Source: Natribaculum luteum (lineage in GTDB: Archaea > Halobacteriota > Halobacteria > Halobacteriales > Natrialbaceae). From it: a stretch of DNA of 64,000 nt. Numbering within the stretch: position 1 is the stretch's first letter; the number at the start of each line of letters is the position of its first letter. The position numbers were made by a program, and so were the translations under genes. The notes under the pieces were generated by a model, which did no database searches, was not told where the DNA came from, and worked only from the letters and a program-made list of their open reading frames with translations. The stretch is from the NCBI RefSeq assembly GCF_023008545.1, contig NZ_CP095398.1, positions 248,001-312,000 on the forward strand, in the 5' to 3' direction. This document shows positions 55,052 to 63,624 of this stretch, piece after piece.

Positions 55052-55930
55052 TCAGCCGAAGTGGGGTCGAATCCCGTCGACGACCGCCTGTGCGGCCTGT
55101 TCTGCATACCGGTCACACGTCCCTGGCGTACACTCGAGGTGGAGTCCCCGCTCGCCGTCTTTCGACAGGTAATTCGTCGAGATTCGCGGGTGCGTCCCGG
55201 GGAGTCGGAGCCGGTCCAGATCGGTCCAGACGTTCCGCCCTGTCCGCTCGCGCAACCGCTCGGCGACCCGTTCTCTCGTCGCATCGCCGATCCGGCCGCC
55301 CACCTCGATCTGATCGTACCCGGAGCGGTGGAAGCCGACGACGAGGTCGAACTCCCGGTCGGCGATCCGTCGCAGTCCGGGATAGCCGTCGATCCCGTCG
55401 GCGAGCTTCCCGACGTGCCACCGTCTGTGGGCCGTCACGTCGCTGTCGCCCGGCGGATTGTGCCCGTGAAGCATCCACAGCGATGCCGACACGCCGGCGC
55501 GCTCGAGCAGTTCGTAGGTGCGTTCGGCCATCTCGTCAGTCCCTCGTTCGACTGCGCCGCCGTGGGGTGCAGTCAACAGGATTCGGTCCTGGGATCCGTC
55601 GTCGAGCAGCGTCTCTGCCAGTCCGCCGCCTTTCCTGGCTTCGGTCCGGGACTCCTGTGGGATCGTCGTCGAGAGTTCGACCGTGGTCTCGCCGTCGATC
55701 CCGAATCGGTCGAGGTGGTCCTCGTGAACGACGATCGGCGCGGCTGGAGCGTCGTCGATCTCCTGGACTCGATAGTACGTCGAATACGGCCCTTCGTCGA
55801 CTCTGACATGGCTTCCCGCCGAAAGATCGAGCTCGTCGGCCAGGTGTCGCGAGAGTCGACAGCGGTCTTTGTACTTGCTGCGCGGGTCGAGCGATTGGTC
55901 TCGAGTCGTTCTGAGCGGTACCTCAGGCAT
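55052..55930 (-). CDS. Poly-gamma-glutamate hydrolase-like (DUF867-type) metalloenzyme
   Basis: This 292-residue protein has the metal-site motifs of the poly-gamma-glutamate hydrolase family: LLTAPHGGAVERGTDEMAE with H123 and E128, VGFHRSGYDQIEVGG with H201, and GLHLECTPG with E266. An N-terminal extension of about 90 residues (KDRCRLSRHLADELDLSAGS) looks like a separate small barrel domain, as in other haloarchaeal and phage members. Known relatives cleave gamma-glutamyl linkages in bacterial capsules. Here it lies beside the MoxR and tubulin-like genes as a monocistronic gene, so its partner is unclear. No signal peptide is visible, which suggests a cytoplasmic role. Confidence 0.75.
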   Translation of the reverse strand: MPEVPLRTTRDQSLDPRSKYKDRCRLSRHLADELDLSAGSHVRVDEGPYSTYYRVQEIDDAPAAPIVVHEDHLDRFGIDGETTVELSTTIPQESRTEARKGGGLAETLLDDGSQDRILLTAPHGGAVERGTDEMAERTYELLERAGVSASLWMLHGHNPPGDSDVTAHRRWHVGKLADGIDGYPGLRRIADREFDLVVGFHRSGYDQIEVGGRIGDATRERVAERLRERTGRNVWTDLDRLRLPGTHPRISTNYLSKDGERGLHLECTPGTCDRYAEQAAQAVVDGIRPHFG

Positions 55931-56257
55931 AGACTGTCGATCGGTTATCTGTTGTTGGACATCGATGAAAGACGTTCGTCCGAGCGATCCCCGACGGTCA
56001 CTATTGGGTCGACTGCGGACAGAGTCAGAGAGTGAAATCGACCGACGTCGCCCTCGAGACTAAGCACTTCGACGCCCAAACAATCGTCCTGGGGGAAGGG
56101 GGGGATTGGGGACACGATCGGTATCCACCGGGCACGGTCTCGCGATCGATGCTGCGTGGGGTGTTGGACGTCAGTCCATCCACAAAAGCATCACGTCGTG
56201 CGGTGGACTGCCGTCACTACTCCGGCTTCCCCGGAGAACCCTCTCACCGACAACGTC

Positions 56258-56815
56258 ATGATCTACATCGTCTCCGACCTGCATCTCGGTCACGACAACA
56301 TCATCGAGTACTGCGATCGACCCTTCGAGTCGACCAGCGAGATGAACCAGACACTCGTCGAGAACTGGAACGACGTCGTCGAGCCGGACGACAAAGTGCT
56401 CTTCCTGGGCGATCTCGTACCGTTCGAGGATCGTCCGCACGTGGTTCAGGGCTGGCTCGATAAGCTCGACGGGTCGATCACGTTTGTGGTCGGCAACCAC
56501 GACGAAACAGTCCCGATCGAGACCCACGAGTACCTGGAGTACGAAGTCAACGATTACAGCCTGTACCTCACGCACTATCCGAGTGACATCCCCGACGACT
56601 GGGGCGGCTGGGGGATCTACGGCCATCACCACAACAACCACGAAGATGAGTTTCCGTTCTTCGATCCCGATGCCAGGCGGATCAACGTCTCGGTCGAACT
56701 CCTGGGGTTCGAGCCGATTCCTGTCACCGAACTCTTCCGGTACATAAAGCGCGGTGAACACCTCCTGGTTCGACCGGGTGCCGACCCGGACCGAGCCCTC
56801 CAGTCCGAGCGTTGA
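56258..56815 (+). CDS. Small calcineurin-type metallophosphoesterase
   Basis: This 185-residue phosphoesterase contains all core motifs: D7 and H9 in SDLHLGH, GD at 51-52, GNHD at 79-82, H106 in LTHYP and GHHHN at 122-126. The compact length and the motif LGDLVPF match YfcE-like or phage-type phosphoesterases that act on nucleotides, cyclic nucleotides or phosphodiesters. The ATG at 56258 is where homology begins; the in-frame sequence upstream lacks it. It is monocistronic and divergent from the poly-gamma-glutamate-hydrolase-like gene. The substrate is not determinable. Confidence 0.85.
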   Translation: MIYIVSDLHLGHDNIIEYCDRPFESTSEMNQTLVENWNDVVEPDDKVLFLGDLVPFEDRPHVVQGWLDKLDGSITFVVGNHDETVPIETHEYLEYEVNDYSLYLTHYPSDIPDDWGGWGIYGHHHNNHEDEFPFFDPDARRINVSVELLGFEPIPVTELFRYIKRGEHLLVRPGADPDRALQSER

Positions 56816-57106
56816 CGAGGCTATTCGCCGTCTCGCGCCGACTGGTGCCTGCCGGCAGTAGGCGACCGGGTGACATCGTTTCTCTGGAGAATCCGCTTCT
56901 CTAGTCGAGTTTTCCCCGGAAAGATCGCGTCCAATTTCAGTATGCTGGTGGTTCACACGCGTGTGGCCACCGGGTCCTGCGGACGATCACCGATGAGCAG
57001 TTCGTCGTCCCCGCCAACGAGGAGTCCGGCCTGGAGTTCGGCCGATACCGGGGCATCCACCCTGTAGTCGGTGATCGCGTGGTTCGTCGTGCTGTTCTGC
57101 GATCCG

Positions 57107-57832
57107 TCACTCCACCATCTTGATCGCCCTGATGAGCTCCTCAACTCTGATTCCCCGTGCGACGAGGCGCTCGAAGTCGTCGACGAGGCCACTCACCGGC
57201 GGTTCGACGTCGTCCTTGCCGAATGCTCCGGTCAGTATCGAAACCGCGACGACCAGGTCAGCCCTGGTCACGGGCCTCGAGTCGACAGTCTGGTGAAGGT
57301 CCCAGCGGACCGCGTCGACGACCTCCGTCCGGAGGTGGTCCCTGCTGACTCGCCGGTCGCTCGGAAGGGGCTCCGTCTGCACCCGCGAACCGGCCGACCG
57401 GCTCCGGGTCGATCGAGGGTCTCCCAGTTCGGTTCCGGTGCCGTCGAGAGTGATCGTCCGCCGACCCGTTGTGCCCGTCGCTGACTCGTCGCTCCCCGAC
57501 ACACCGTACTGTCGCGCCGTCGACGGTGACAGTAGCGCAACGGGACCCTCGAGTCGACCATTTAGCCCTGCAGCCAGCGCTCGTCGAAGGTCTTGCCGGA
57601 CAGCACCCGGATCGTCGACGCCGTGGGATGCGAGAGACGTCCGGTCGATCGTTTGCTCGACGACGTCCCGGACAGTCGCTGGGGAAGCGTTCCCCGTAGT
57701 GAGCGCCGGGTCCGACTGGTACCACGCCGCCAGCTTGCGGGCGGTCGACTCGTCGATTCCGGCCCGTCTCAATCGCTCTTTCCATGCCGATTCTACCCAT
57801 TCGTGGTCGTGAAGTTCCTGGTTGTTCGTCAT
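57107..57832 (-). CDS. Conserved-looking protein of unknown function
   Basis: I do not recognise this 241-residue protein. It is mostly helical and charged: HEWVESAWKERLRRAGIDES at the N-terminus, a flexible Ser/Thr/Gly-rich middle (about 120-165) and a helical C-terminus (VSGLVDDFERLVARGIRVEE). No signal peptide, membrane helix or catalytic motif is visible. It lies about 270 bases downstream of the tubulin-like/membrane-protein pair on the same strand and could be part of that unit. The ATG at 57832 is preferred because the upstream frame has no coding character. Confidence 0.6.
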   Translation of the reverse strand: MTNNQELHDHEWVESAWKERLRRAGIDESTARKLAAWYQSDPALTTGNASPATVRDVVEQTIDRTSLASHGVDDPGAVRQDLRRALAAGLNGRLEGPVALLSPSTARQYGVSGSDESATGTTGRRTITLDGTGTELGDPRSTRSRSAGSRVQTEPLPSDRRVSRDHLRTEVVDAVRWDLHQTVDSRPVTRADLVVAVSILTGAFGKDDVEPPVSGLVDDFERLVARGIRVEELIRAIKMVE

Positions 57833-58103
57833 TGTCGGATGATGATTCTGGTCGATCGCCGTGTTGCCGACGGACGCTACCGCGCATGCGGTCCCAACCG
57901 CCGGCTGCAGGTGGTCAATCATGTGATTTCTCTGAGAGAGTCGCTTTGCTGGATAATGCTTTTCCCATCGACAGTGCAGTGGTCGACCGACGACGTACTA
58001 TTCTCGCGTCAGACCACCGGTCGAGAGGGACACAAACTGGCTTCGGGCCACCGTCGCTTTGCCGACAGTGCCCAGTGGATGAGGGCGAATTGCTGCGGGT
58101 CGC

Positions 58104-59006
58104 TCACAGCTCGAGATCGAACTCGTCGTCTTCCGCTTCGCTGGACGACTCGTCTCGGCTGAACAGCGACGAGACCCGTCCCAGGACCGACTGTCTCGAG
58201 TCGTCCTCGTCCGCCTGATCCTGGTACCCGCTGACGCTGTGTGAGGTGGCGTCCGACTCTTCGACCGCCATCTGCTGTTTGAGGTTCTGGAGTCGTGACG
58301 ACGCGATAGGGTTCTCGACGAGTTGCTCTACGTTTTCGAGCGTCTCAACCCACTCTTCGCGGCGGTCCGAACTCCCGCCGCCTCCCCTGCCGATCGTGAC
58401 GCCGCCGACCAGCCCGACCACGAGTGCGATCGCGCCAGTGCCGGCGAGCCACGACAGGGACACGTCGTCTCTGGCGTTTTGCTTCGGAACGGTCGTGTCG
58501 CCGGTCGCCACGAATTCGGTCGAGAGACGCTGTCCATTGCGCGTGTACCCGACGTCGATATCGGCCACGTCCACGGATTCCGTTTCCGAGACGGTCGTGA
58601 CCGTTTGGAATTCAATGACGACTCGTTCGCCGGGCTGGAGTTCGTCGACGGTGAACTCGTTGCCGCCGGCGTGATCGACCTCGACGGCGTTGTTGCTCGG
58701 AGAGATAGTCGTCGTGTAGCTGTTGGGAACCAGTAACGATTCGGGTTGGCGTTCCATCGCGATCCGCAGGTCGACCAGCGACGCGTCATCGGGCTCGATC
58801 GTCACCCTGACCGTGACCAGGTTCGAGGCCGGGTCCGGGTCGCGCTCGGTCTCGACCTCGAACGGCGCGCCGGGGTCTTCGGCAGTTACCGTGGTGGCGG
58901 CGTCGCCATTCTCCGCTCCCGCCGCCGCGACCGCACCGGCGCCTCCGCCGACCAGCCCGACGACCAACACGACGACCAGTACCAGGTTCGCGTATCGCCC
59001 TCGCAT
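58104..59006 (-). CDS. Single-pass membrane protein with extracellular domain and acidic tail
   Basis: This 300-residue protein has an N-terminal signal peptide (LVLVVVLVVGLVGGGAGAVA, about 8-27), an extracellular beta-rich domain (about 45-180) resembling archaeal secreted COG1361/CARDB-like repeats, one membrane helix at 184-206 (LSWLAGTGAIALVVGLVGGV) and a cytoplasmic tail of about 94 residues. The tail contains a helix (EEWVETLENVEQLVENPIAS) and a very acidic end. It begins two bases after the stop of the tubulin-like gene, so the two are translationally coupled. It is a good candidate for the membrane anchor of the GTPase. No enzyme motif is visible. Confidence 0.8.
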   Translation of the reverse strand: MRGRYANLVLVVVLVVGLVGGGAGAVAAAGAENGDAATTVTAEDPGAPFEVETERDPDPASNLVTVRVTIEPDDASLVDLRIAMERQPESLLVPNSYTTTISPSNNAVEVDHAGGNEFTVDELQPGERVVIEFQTVTTVSETESVDVADIDVGYTRNGQRLSTEFVATGDTTVPKQNARDDVSLSWLAGTGAIALVVGLVGGVTIGRGGGGSSDRREEWVETLENVEQLVENPIASSRLQNLKQQMAVEESDATSHSVSGYQDQADEDDSRQSVLGRVSSLFSRDESSSEAEDDEFDLEL

Positions 59007-59008
59007 CG

Positions 59009-61525
59009 TCAGTCACCCCTCGTCTCGGTGATGGTACCCTGGTCCGGATCCGGGGCGCCGGTCGCTCCGGAGACGAACAGCTGCGGGTACGCGATGTTCT
59101 GCTCGAATGGAACCTCATCCTCGAACAGCTCGTCGAGCGTCCCACACTCCCACCGCTCGTGGATGCGCCGGAGTTCGGACGTGTTCGTCAGGTAGACGTT
59201 CTCGTACAGCGCCACCAGCGTCAGCTCGAACGGAGCGTCGATCCCCTTGACGTCGAGCCGTCGATCGATGTCCTGAGCCGCCATCACCGCTTCGGCGTCC
59301 TGGCCAGACGAGTTCGTCAAGTCCAGGGCGTTCCGGTTGTCGCTATCGGTCAACAGCGCTAGCGTACCCTGTGACATGTTGTTCAGCGAGTTGTGCATGT
59401 AATCCTCGAGAGGCTCGTCGAGGTGACTCGCGAGCGCCTGTCGCAGCGCCTCGACCAGGTCGTCCTGATCGACGACGCCGGCGTCAATGAGGTCGTGGAC
59501 GTTCCCGGCATTTTCCAGGGTGCGCTCGCTGATTTCGTCCATGGAGTCGGTGTTCAGCGGCAGCATCCGGATGGAGTTCTTTCGGTCACCCGTCAGGCGA
59601 TTCTTCGCCGAGGCCAGTTCCGACTCCACGTCCGACTTGTTGTTCCGGAACTCCTGGAGCTCCTCCTCGCGGAGCGTCTCGAGTTCCGCGAGGAGGGCGT
59701 CCCGATGGTTGCGAAGCGTGACCCGGACGTCCGGCAGGAGCTGTTCGTCGAGCGTCTCTCGGAGGTCCACCAGCGACGTGTACTCGTCGTGGAGGTGGTC
59801 GAACACGCCGAGTCGCTGCTCGACGGCGTCGAGTCGATCCTTGAGCGTTCTGCGCACGCCGATGCGGATCGAGCGGGTGTTCTCGCGTTTGGCTTTGATC
59901 GTCGACCGCTTCTCTCGGAGCGCCGGTCGGATCGCCTGCTCGTACTTCTCGACGGCACCGGCGTCGTCGAGACTCGGTGCCCGATCTGTCATCGTCTCGT
60001 TGTTGTCGATCCAGAAGTCCTCCACCTCCGTCACGAACTCGTGGACGTCGAGTTCGTCGTCGATCCGATCGGCGACGAGCTGGTAGAACAGCAGTCTGGC
60101 GATCGTCCCGTGAGGGATCGCATCGTCGTCCCCCTCGATACGGGTGGCGAGTCGATCCGCGTAGGTCCGGAGGTCCTCGGTATCGGCGTCTGCGAGGGCG
60201 AGGTCGTCGATCGTCTGACGGACCCGCTCGAGACGGACCGCGGTCGGCGTGTCGCTCTCGACGATCCCGTCGGCGTGGGTTTCGAGATTCTCGACGGCGA
60301 CGCTGGCGAGCGATAGACTGGTAACCGTCTGTCGGATCCGGCTGAGATCACTCGCGACCGGAGTGCTGAGCTCCTCGATCTCGTTGGACGCTATCCAGTC
60401 TTCGTCTGTCGAGTCCTCGTCCGTCGTCTCCTCTACGTGCGCGAGCAGCCGATCGACCCGATCGACCGAGTCCTCCAGCTCGTCCTCCCACTCCTCGAGT
60501 ACGTCGATCACCTGGTTCAACGCCTCCTGCTCGTCGAACTTCTCGAAGTACGTCGACACCTCGTCGAGAGGAACGCGAACACTGGCTGCCGAGACCGTCA
60601 TGAGTCGGTTGTCGAAGGTCCGCGTGGTGATGTTCTCGAATCCGTCGTCGGTCTGCGTGATCGACAGCACCGCGCTTGCGATCGTCCAGTTGACCCGTTC
60701 GCGGAAGTTCTCGACCTCGTTGTCGCCCCTCCGCGAGGCGTTGTACATCCGTTCCTCGTCGACCGGCAGCAAGAGCAGCGCGTCGAGCGGCGGCTCCGTG
60801 ATCTCGAATTCGTCGTCGAGGACGTTGCTGTCGGGCGCCGCGTCCATCGGCAGCGTAACCGGGTACGGATCCGGGCACTGCCCGGTCTCGTCGGGGATGT
60901 TCAGCAGCGTCGTGAACTGCTGGAGCGAGATGTTGGTATTGACGTACGTCGAGGGGATCGGACCGAGAGTCGTCTGCTGGTGGCGGTGCTCGAACTTCGA
61001 GACCGTCCCCGCGGCCAGTAGCCGGGGCTCGATGTCGTACTGGTCGGCGTAGCTGCCGACGATCCGCTCTACCATGCTACTCAGCAACGGGAACATTCCC
61101 GCGGCAGTGCCCCCGGAGAGTGCACCGATCAGCCACGTCGACAGTTCGTCGGTCTCGTAGGGATCGACGAACTCGCCGAGGATCTGGTCGACGCTGTTGT
61201 AGACGGTCGAGTGGTAGTACTCCAGCAGGAAACGTCCGATCGGGGGCTTGCTGGTAGCACCTTGATTGGCGAGCTCGAGTCTCTCGTCGAGCCAGGGAAC
61301 GTCCGCCTTCAGCTGCTCGAACCGCTGGGCTGCGGCGTCGTCTCGGCGCAGCTCCACCGCCTCCAGGGACTCGGGGACGTCCTCGTCGTCTAGCGCCGCA
61401 GTCTCGATGGAGACGAATTTGAACTGATCGCCGAGCCCGTGCTCGTTGACCAGCCTGTAGAGCGTCCGCGCGGTCCGGAAGCCGCTCGTACCGACCGAAA
61501 TGATGAGGTGCTTTCGTTCACTCAT
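59009..61525 (-). CDS. Tubulin/FtsZ-superfamily GTPase-like protein with long helical C-terminus
   Basis: This 838-residue protein begins HLIISVGTSGFRTARTLYRL, the nucleotide-binding strand and loop of tubulin-like proteins. Residues 134-144 (GALSGGTAAGM) match the tubulin signature GGGTG(S/T)G, and TYVNTNISLQQFTTLLNIPD lies where the switch/T-loop helix occurs. This fits the divergent tubulin-like (Pfam Tubulin_2 / FtsZ-like) families rather than CetZ or canonical FtsZ. From about residue 330 to 780 it is mainly helical with likely coiled coils (LETLREEELQEFRNNKSDVE). I chose the ATG at 61525 because family similarity starts there and the 119 upstream codons look non-coding. It is followed two bases later by a membrane protein gene, suggesting a membrane-associated filament or scaffold. 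Confidence 0.75.
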   Translation of the reverse strand: MSERKHLIISVGTSGFRTARTLYRLVNEHGLGDQFKFVSIETAALDDEDVPESLEAVELRRDDAAAQRFEQLKADVPWLDERLELANQGATSKPPIGRFLLEYYHSTVYNSVDQILGEFVDPYETDELSTWLIGALSGGTAAGMFPLLSSMVERIVGSYADQYDIEPRLLAAGTVSKFEHRHQQTTLGPIPSTYVNTNISLQQFTTLLNIPDETGQCPDPYPVTLPMDAAPDSNVLDDEFEITEPPLDALLLLPVDEERMYNASRRGDNEVENFRERVNWTIASAVLSITQTDDGFENITTRTFDNRLMTVSAASVRVPLDEVSTYFEKFDEQEALNQVIDVLEEWEDELEDSVDRVDRLLAHVEETTDEDSTDEDWIASNEIEELSTPVASDLSRIRQTVTSLSLASVAVENLETHADGIVESDTPTAVRLERVRQTIDDLALADADTEDLRTYADRLATRIEGDDDAIPHGTIARLLFYQLVADRIDDELDVHEFVTEVEDFWIDNNETMTDRAPSLDDAGAVEKYEQAIRPALREKRSTIKAKRENTRSIRIGVRRTLKDRLDAVEQRLGVFDHLHDEYTSLVDLRETLDEQLLPDVRVTLRNHRDALLAELETLREEELQEFRNNKSDVESELASAKNRLTGDRKNSIRMLPLNTDSMDEISERTLENAGNVHDLIDAGVVDQDDLVEALRQALASHLDEPLEDYMHNSLNNMSQGTLALLTDSDNRNALDLTNSSGQDAEAVMAAQDIDRRLDVKGIDAPFELTLVALYENVYLTNTSELRRIHERWECGTLDELFEDEVPFEQNIAYPQLFVSGATGAPDPDQGTITETRGD

Positions 61526-62269
61526 GGTATCGTGGATGCGATGCGCGTCTATCCGTCGCCACACTCGAAGTCGGAGTGCGATCACCGGCACGGATGTCGG
61601 GCCGTCGTCGCCGAGCGCGCATCTGATCGAGCAGACGGACTCGGAACGGGTGGCTGTTGATCTTGCCCCCCGTTCAACGTCGGGTTTATGTGTTCGTACG
61701 TCGACGAACGTCCGCACGCCAGTCGTCCAGTGTCGAGGGCGGCTCGCTTCGGGTCCTCGTCGGGACCCGCAGAAAACTACACCAGTGGTCGAACTGTTGA
61801 TCGATCCGACGGCCGAGCCACGACGATGGGAGTAGTGACACCTATCCGATGACTTGGCAGACGAGAGAAGCAGTGTTGACATCCACTCATGACTGACGTC
61901 CTGTCTCTTCCCCAGACGTCGGAGTCTCGCGAAGTCGGCGTTTCAGAGACTCTCGAGACCGGCGAGCACGAGCTGAGACCCACCGGAAGAGAGACGAGAT
62001 CGACGCCTGGTCACGGAGAGTGGTACTCGAGTCGACTGCCTGTGGATCCAAAATCACGGGTTTTCGCCGGGTGAAGTCGCTGAATACTGGTGTCTCGATA
62101 GTCACTCTCCGGTGAATCGCTCACAGATTGGTGGCGCAACGTGTGGGTAAGAGACAGGACTTCAGTCGTGGGTGTTCTCCTCAAACCGCTGTTATGCGTG
62201 CTTTCGGCCAGTCTATCCAAATATTCGCGTTTCCTGTGAGGGCTAACCGACCCTCAGACGACTCGACGG
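61526..62269. other. Long intergenic region upstream of the tubulin-like operon
   Basis: About 740 bases contain no supported gene. Within it, 61878-61904 carries a 27-bp block repeated, with five mismatches, at 62658-62684. The region is the likely promoter and control area of the tubulin-like/membrane-protein pair. Confidence 0.45.
61878..61904. repeat. 27-bp dispersed motif, copy 1
   Basis: The block GACATCCAC....GACTGACGTC..TGT occurs here and, with few changes, at 62658-62684. A related GACTGACGTCC lies inverted near 56167. The position upstream of operons suggests a regulatory site. Confidence 0.45.
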
Positions 62270-62527
62270 CTACTGCGCGAACTGGAGGAGGAAGAACCAG
62301 GCAGCGGCGGCCTGCTCGTCGTGTGGGACGTCCTGGCCGTCGAGGAGATCGTTCATCTCCGCGACGTGTTCTCCGATCGTCTGCATTGCGGTCATCTTGT
62401 CTTCGTGTTTCTCCACGGACTGCTTGATCGCGCCACCTGCAACGGTTCCGATCCGTTCGAGATCCGCTTCGAAGTCATTTTGTGCGGACTGGTTGTCGGT
62501 CTCGCTCGCGTAGTGGTTTGCGGACAT
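62270..62527 (-). CDS. Small acidic helical protein of unknown function
   Basis: I do not recognise this 85-residue protein. It is rich in Asp, Glu and Ala with helical segments (DFEADLERIGTVAGGAIKQS, and HEDKMTAMQTIGEHVAEMND) and ends with a hydrophobic AAAAWFFLLQFAQ. There is no cysteine, signal or membrane helix. The ATG at 62527 follows AACTGCG; a nearly identical AACCGCG precedes the start of the acidic protein at 63196, so these two genes share a leader. It may be an accessory partner of the tubulin-like pair. Confidence 0.55.
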   Translation of the reverse strand: MSANHYASETDNQSAQNDFEADLERIGTVAGGAIKQSVEKHEDKMTAMQTIGEHVAEMNDLLDGQDVPHDEQAAAAWFFLLQFAQ

Positions 62528-62657
62528 CGCAGTTGACCCAAGAGACGGACGCATGGGAGGAGTGACGTGAGGCCCTGCACAACCCGTGGTTTTTGTATTG
62601 ATCTCGAGGTCACTTCGTTAGCGAATCCGTTCGGAATGAACACAAGGAACAGAGATA

Positions 62658-62684
62658 GACATCCACCCGCGACTGATGTCGTGT
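62658..62684. repeat. 27-bp dispersed motif, copy 2
   Basis: This is the second copy of the block at 61878-61904 in the same orientation. It lies upstream of the 85-residue protein gene. Confidence 0.45.
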
Positions 62685-62725
62685 GATCTCCCTCGTCTTT
62701 CTGTCAGGAAATGCCGGCGACGTCG

Positions 62726-63196
62726 TCAATGGAACGCCGGATCCGTTGGCGGCTCCTCGACCTTCTCATCGTCCGAGAAGAGCGCGCTCGAGGACCGCTC
62801 TGCGCTCTCGGCCCCATCACCGTCTTCGTCTGCGGTACCAGTCTCCCCTTCGTCGGTATCCTGGTTCGCCTCCTCCATCACTTCCACTATATATTCCAGT
62901 TCGCTCCACAGCGCAACCGCAACCTCGGCAACGGTCACCTCCTCGTGCTCGTGCGTCAATTTGCGAAGCTGTGAGCCAAGGTCGTCGTGGAGTTGCTGGG
63001 CGACCTCGCTGTCCACCCGTCGCTGGGCGATTATCTCCGTGACGGTCTCGGTGATCCGTTCACCCTGCTCGTCGATACGGACAGCAACGTCGGTTCCTTC
63101 GTCGCTCGGCGTGTTCGGAGACGGGCTGTTCCCCTCGTCGGTATCGTTCTGCCAGTTCTCGTCGCCCTTGGTCGGAGTCTCGGAGTCGGTCGACAT
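62726..63196 (-). CDS. Acidic protein of unknown function with a central helical region
   Basis: I do not recognise this 156-residue protein. Both ends are low-complexity and acidic (about 1-35 and 115-156, presumably disordered), and the centre is helical: RIDEQGERITETVTEIIAQR, then QLHDDLGSQLRKLTHEHEEV. The charge bias is stronger than expected for a normal haloarchaeal cytoplasmic protein. The start shares its AACCGCG-ATG leader with the 85-residue gene. It is divergent from a zinc-ribbon gene at 63388. No function is assigned. Confidence 0.55.
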   Translation of the reverse strand: MSTDSETPTKGDENWQNDTDEGNSPSPNTPSDEGTDVAVRIDEQGERITETVTEIIAQRRVDSEVAQQLHDDLGSQLRKLTHEHEEVTVAEVAVALWSELEYIVEVMEEANQDTDEGETGTADEDGDGAESAERSSSALFSDDEKVEEPPTDPAFH

Positions 63197-63387
63197 CGCG
63201 GTTCAAACTGTGTACTCAGTTCGGTCGGGTGTGACGGCCATCGTAATCGACACGTAAGCTTCAAGTTCCAGGAGTATCGTCAGCCTCAACTCGGATCGGC
63301 TGCCCGGAGATCGAGCAGATAATAAAAGGCACGTTGCCGATCCCCCGCCACGTAAGAGTAGACGGGGACACTCCCGTCGATCGAAAT

Positions 63388-63624
63388 ATGCCCGCGGAAC
63401 TCCGCGTGAAGAAGGACCGCTATCCCGACTGCGGGACCGGCAAGTGCCCCACACACCACCGCGGCGGGTGTTCGGGCGTTATCGCCTCCGACTCCGAGGA
63501 CCGCTGGGAGTGCACCAAGTGTGGTGACGGCATCAGTAGGGACACGAAATACACGAACTGCAGACGGCGATTGACCGGCTCCATATCGGTCGTCCACAAC
63601 CCTGTCGGGTGGTTTCGCTCGTGA
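63388..63624 (+). CDS. Small zinc-ribbon-like protein
   Basis: This 78-residue protein carries several cysteine/histidine pairs: YPDCGTGKCPTHHRGGC near the start, then WECTKCG and a later single Cys (YTNCRR). This looks like one or two zinc-binding knuckles. The ATG at 63388 is the natural start; a longer frame begins at 63334. Its stop TGA overlaps the GTG start of the next gene (GTGA), so the two are coupled. It resembles the Ser-tailed zinc ribbon at 54681 in size but not in spacing of cysteines. Confidence 0.65.
   Translation: MPAELRVKKDRYPDCGTGKCPTHHRGGCSGVIASDSEDRWECTKCGDGISRDTKYTNCRRRLTGSISVVHNPVGWFRS

Noticed and set aside
59393-60316. A 307-codon plus-strand frame
   Set aside because: It is antisense to the coiled-coil part of the tubulin-like gene; the regular heptad-like pattern belongs to the minus strand.
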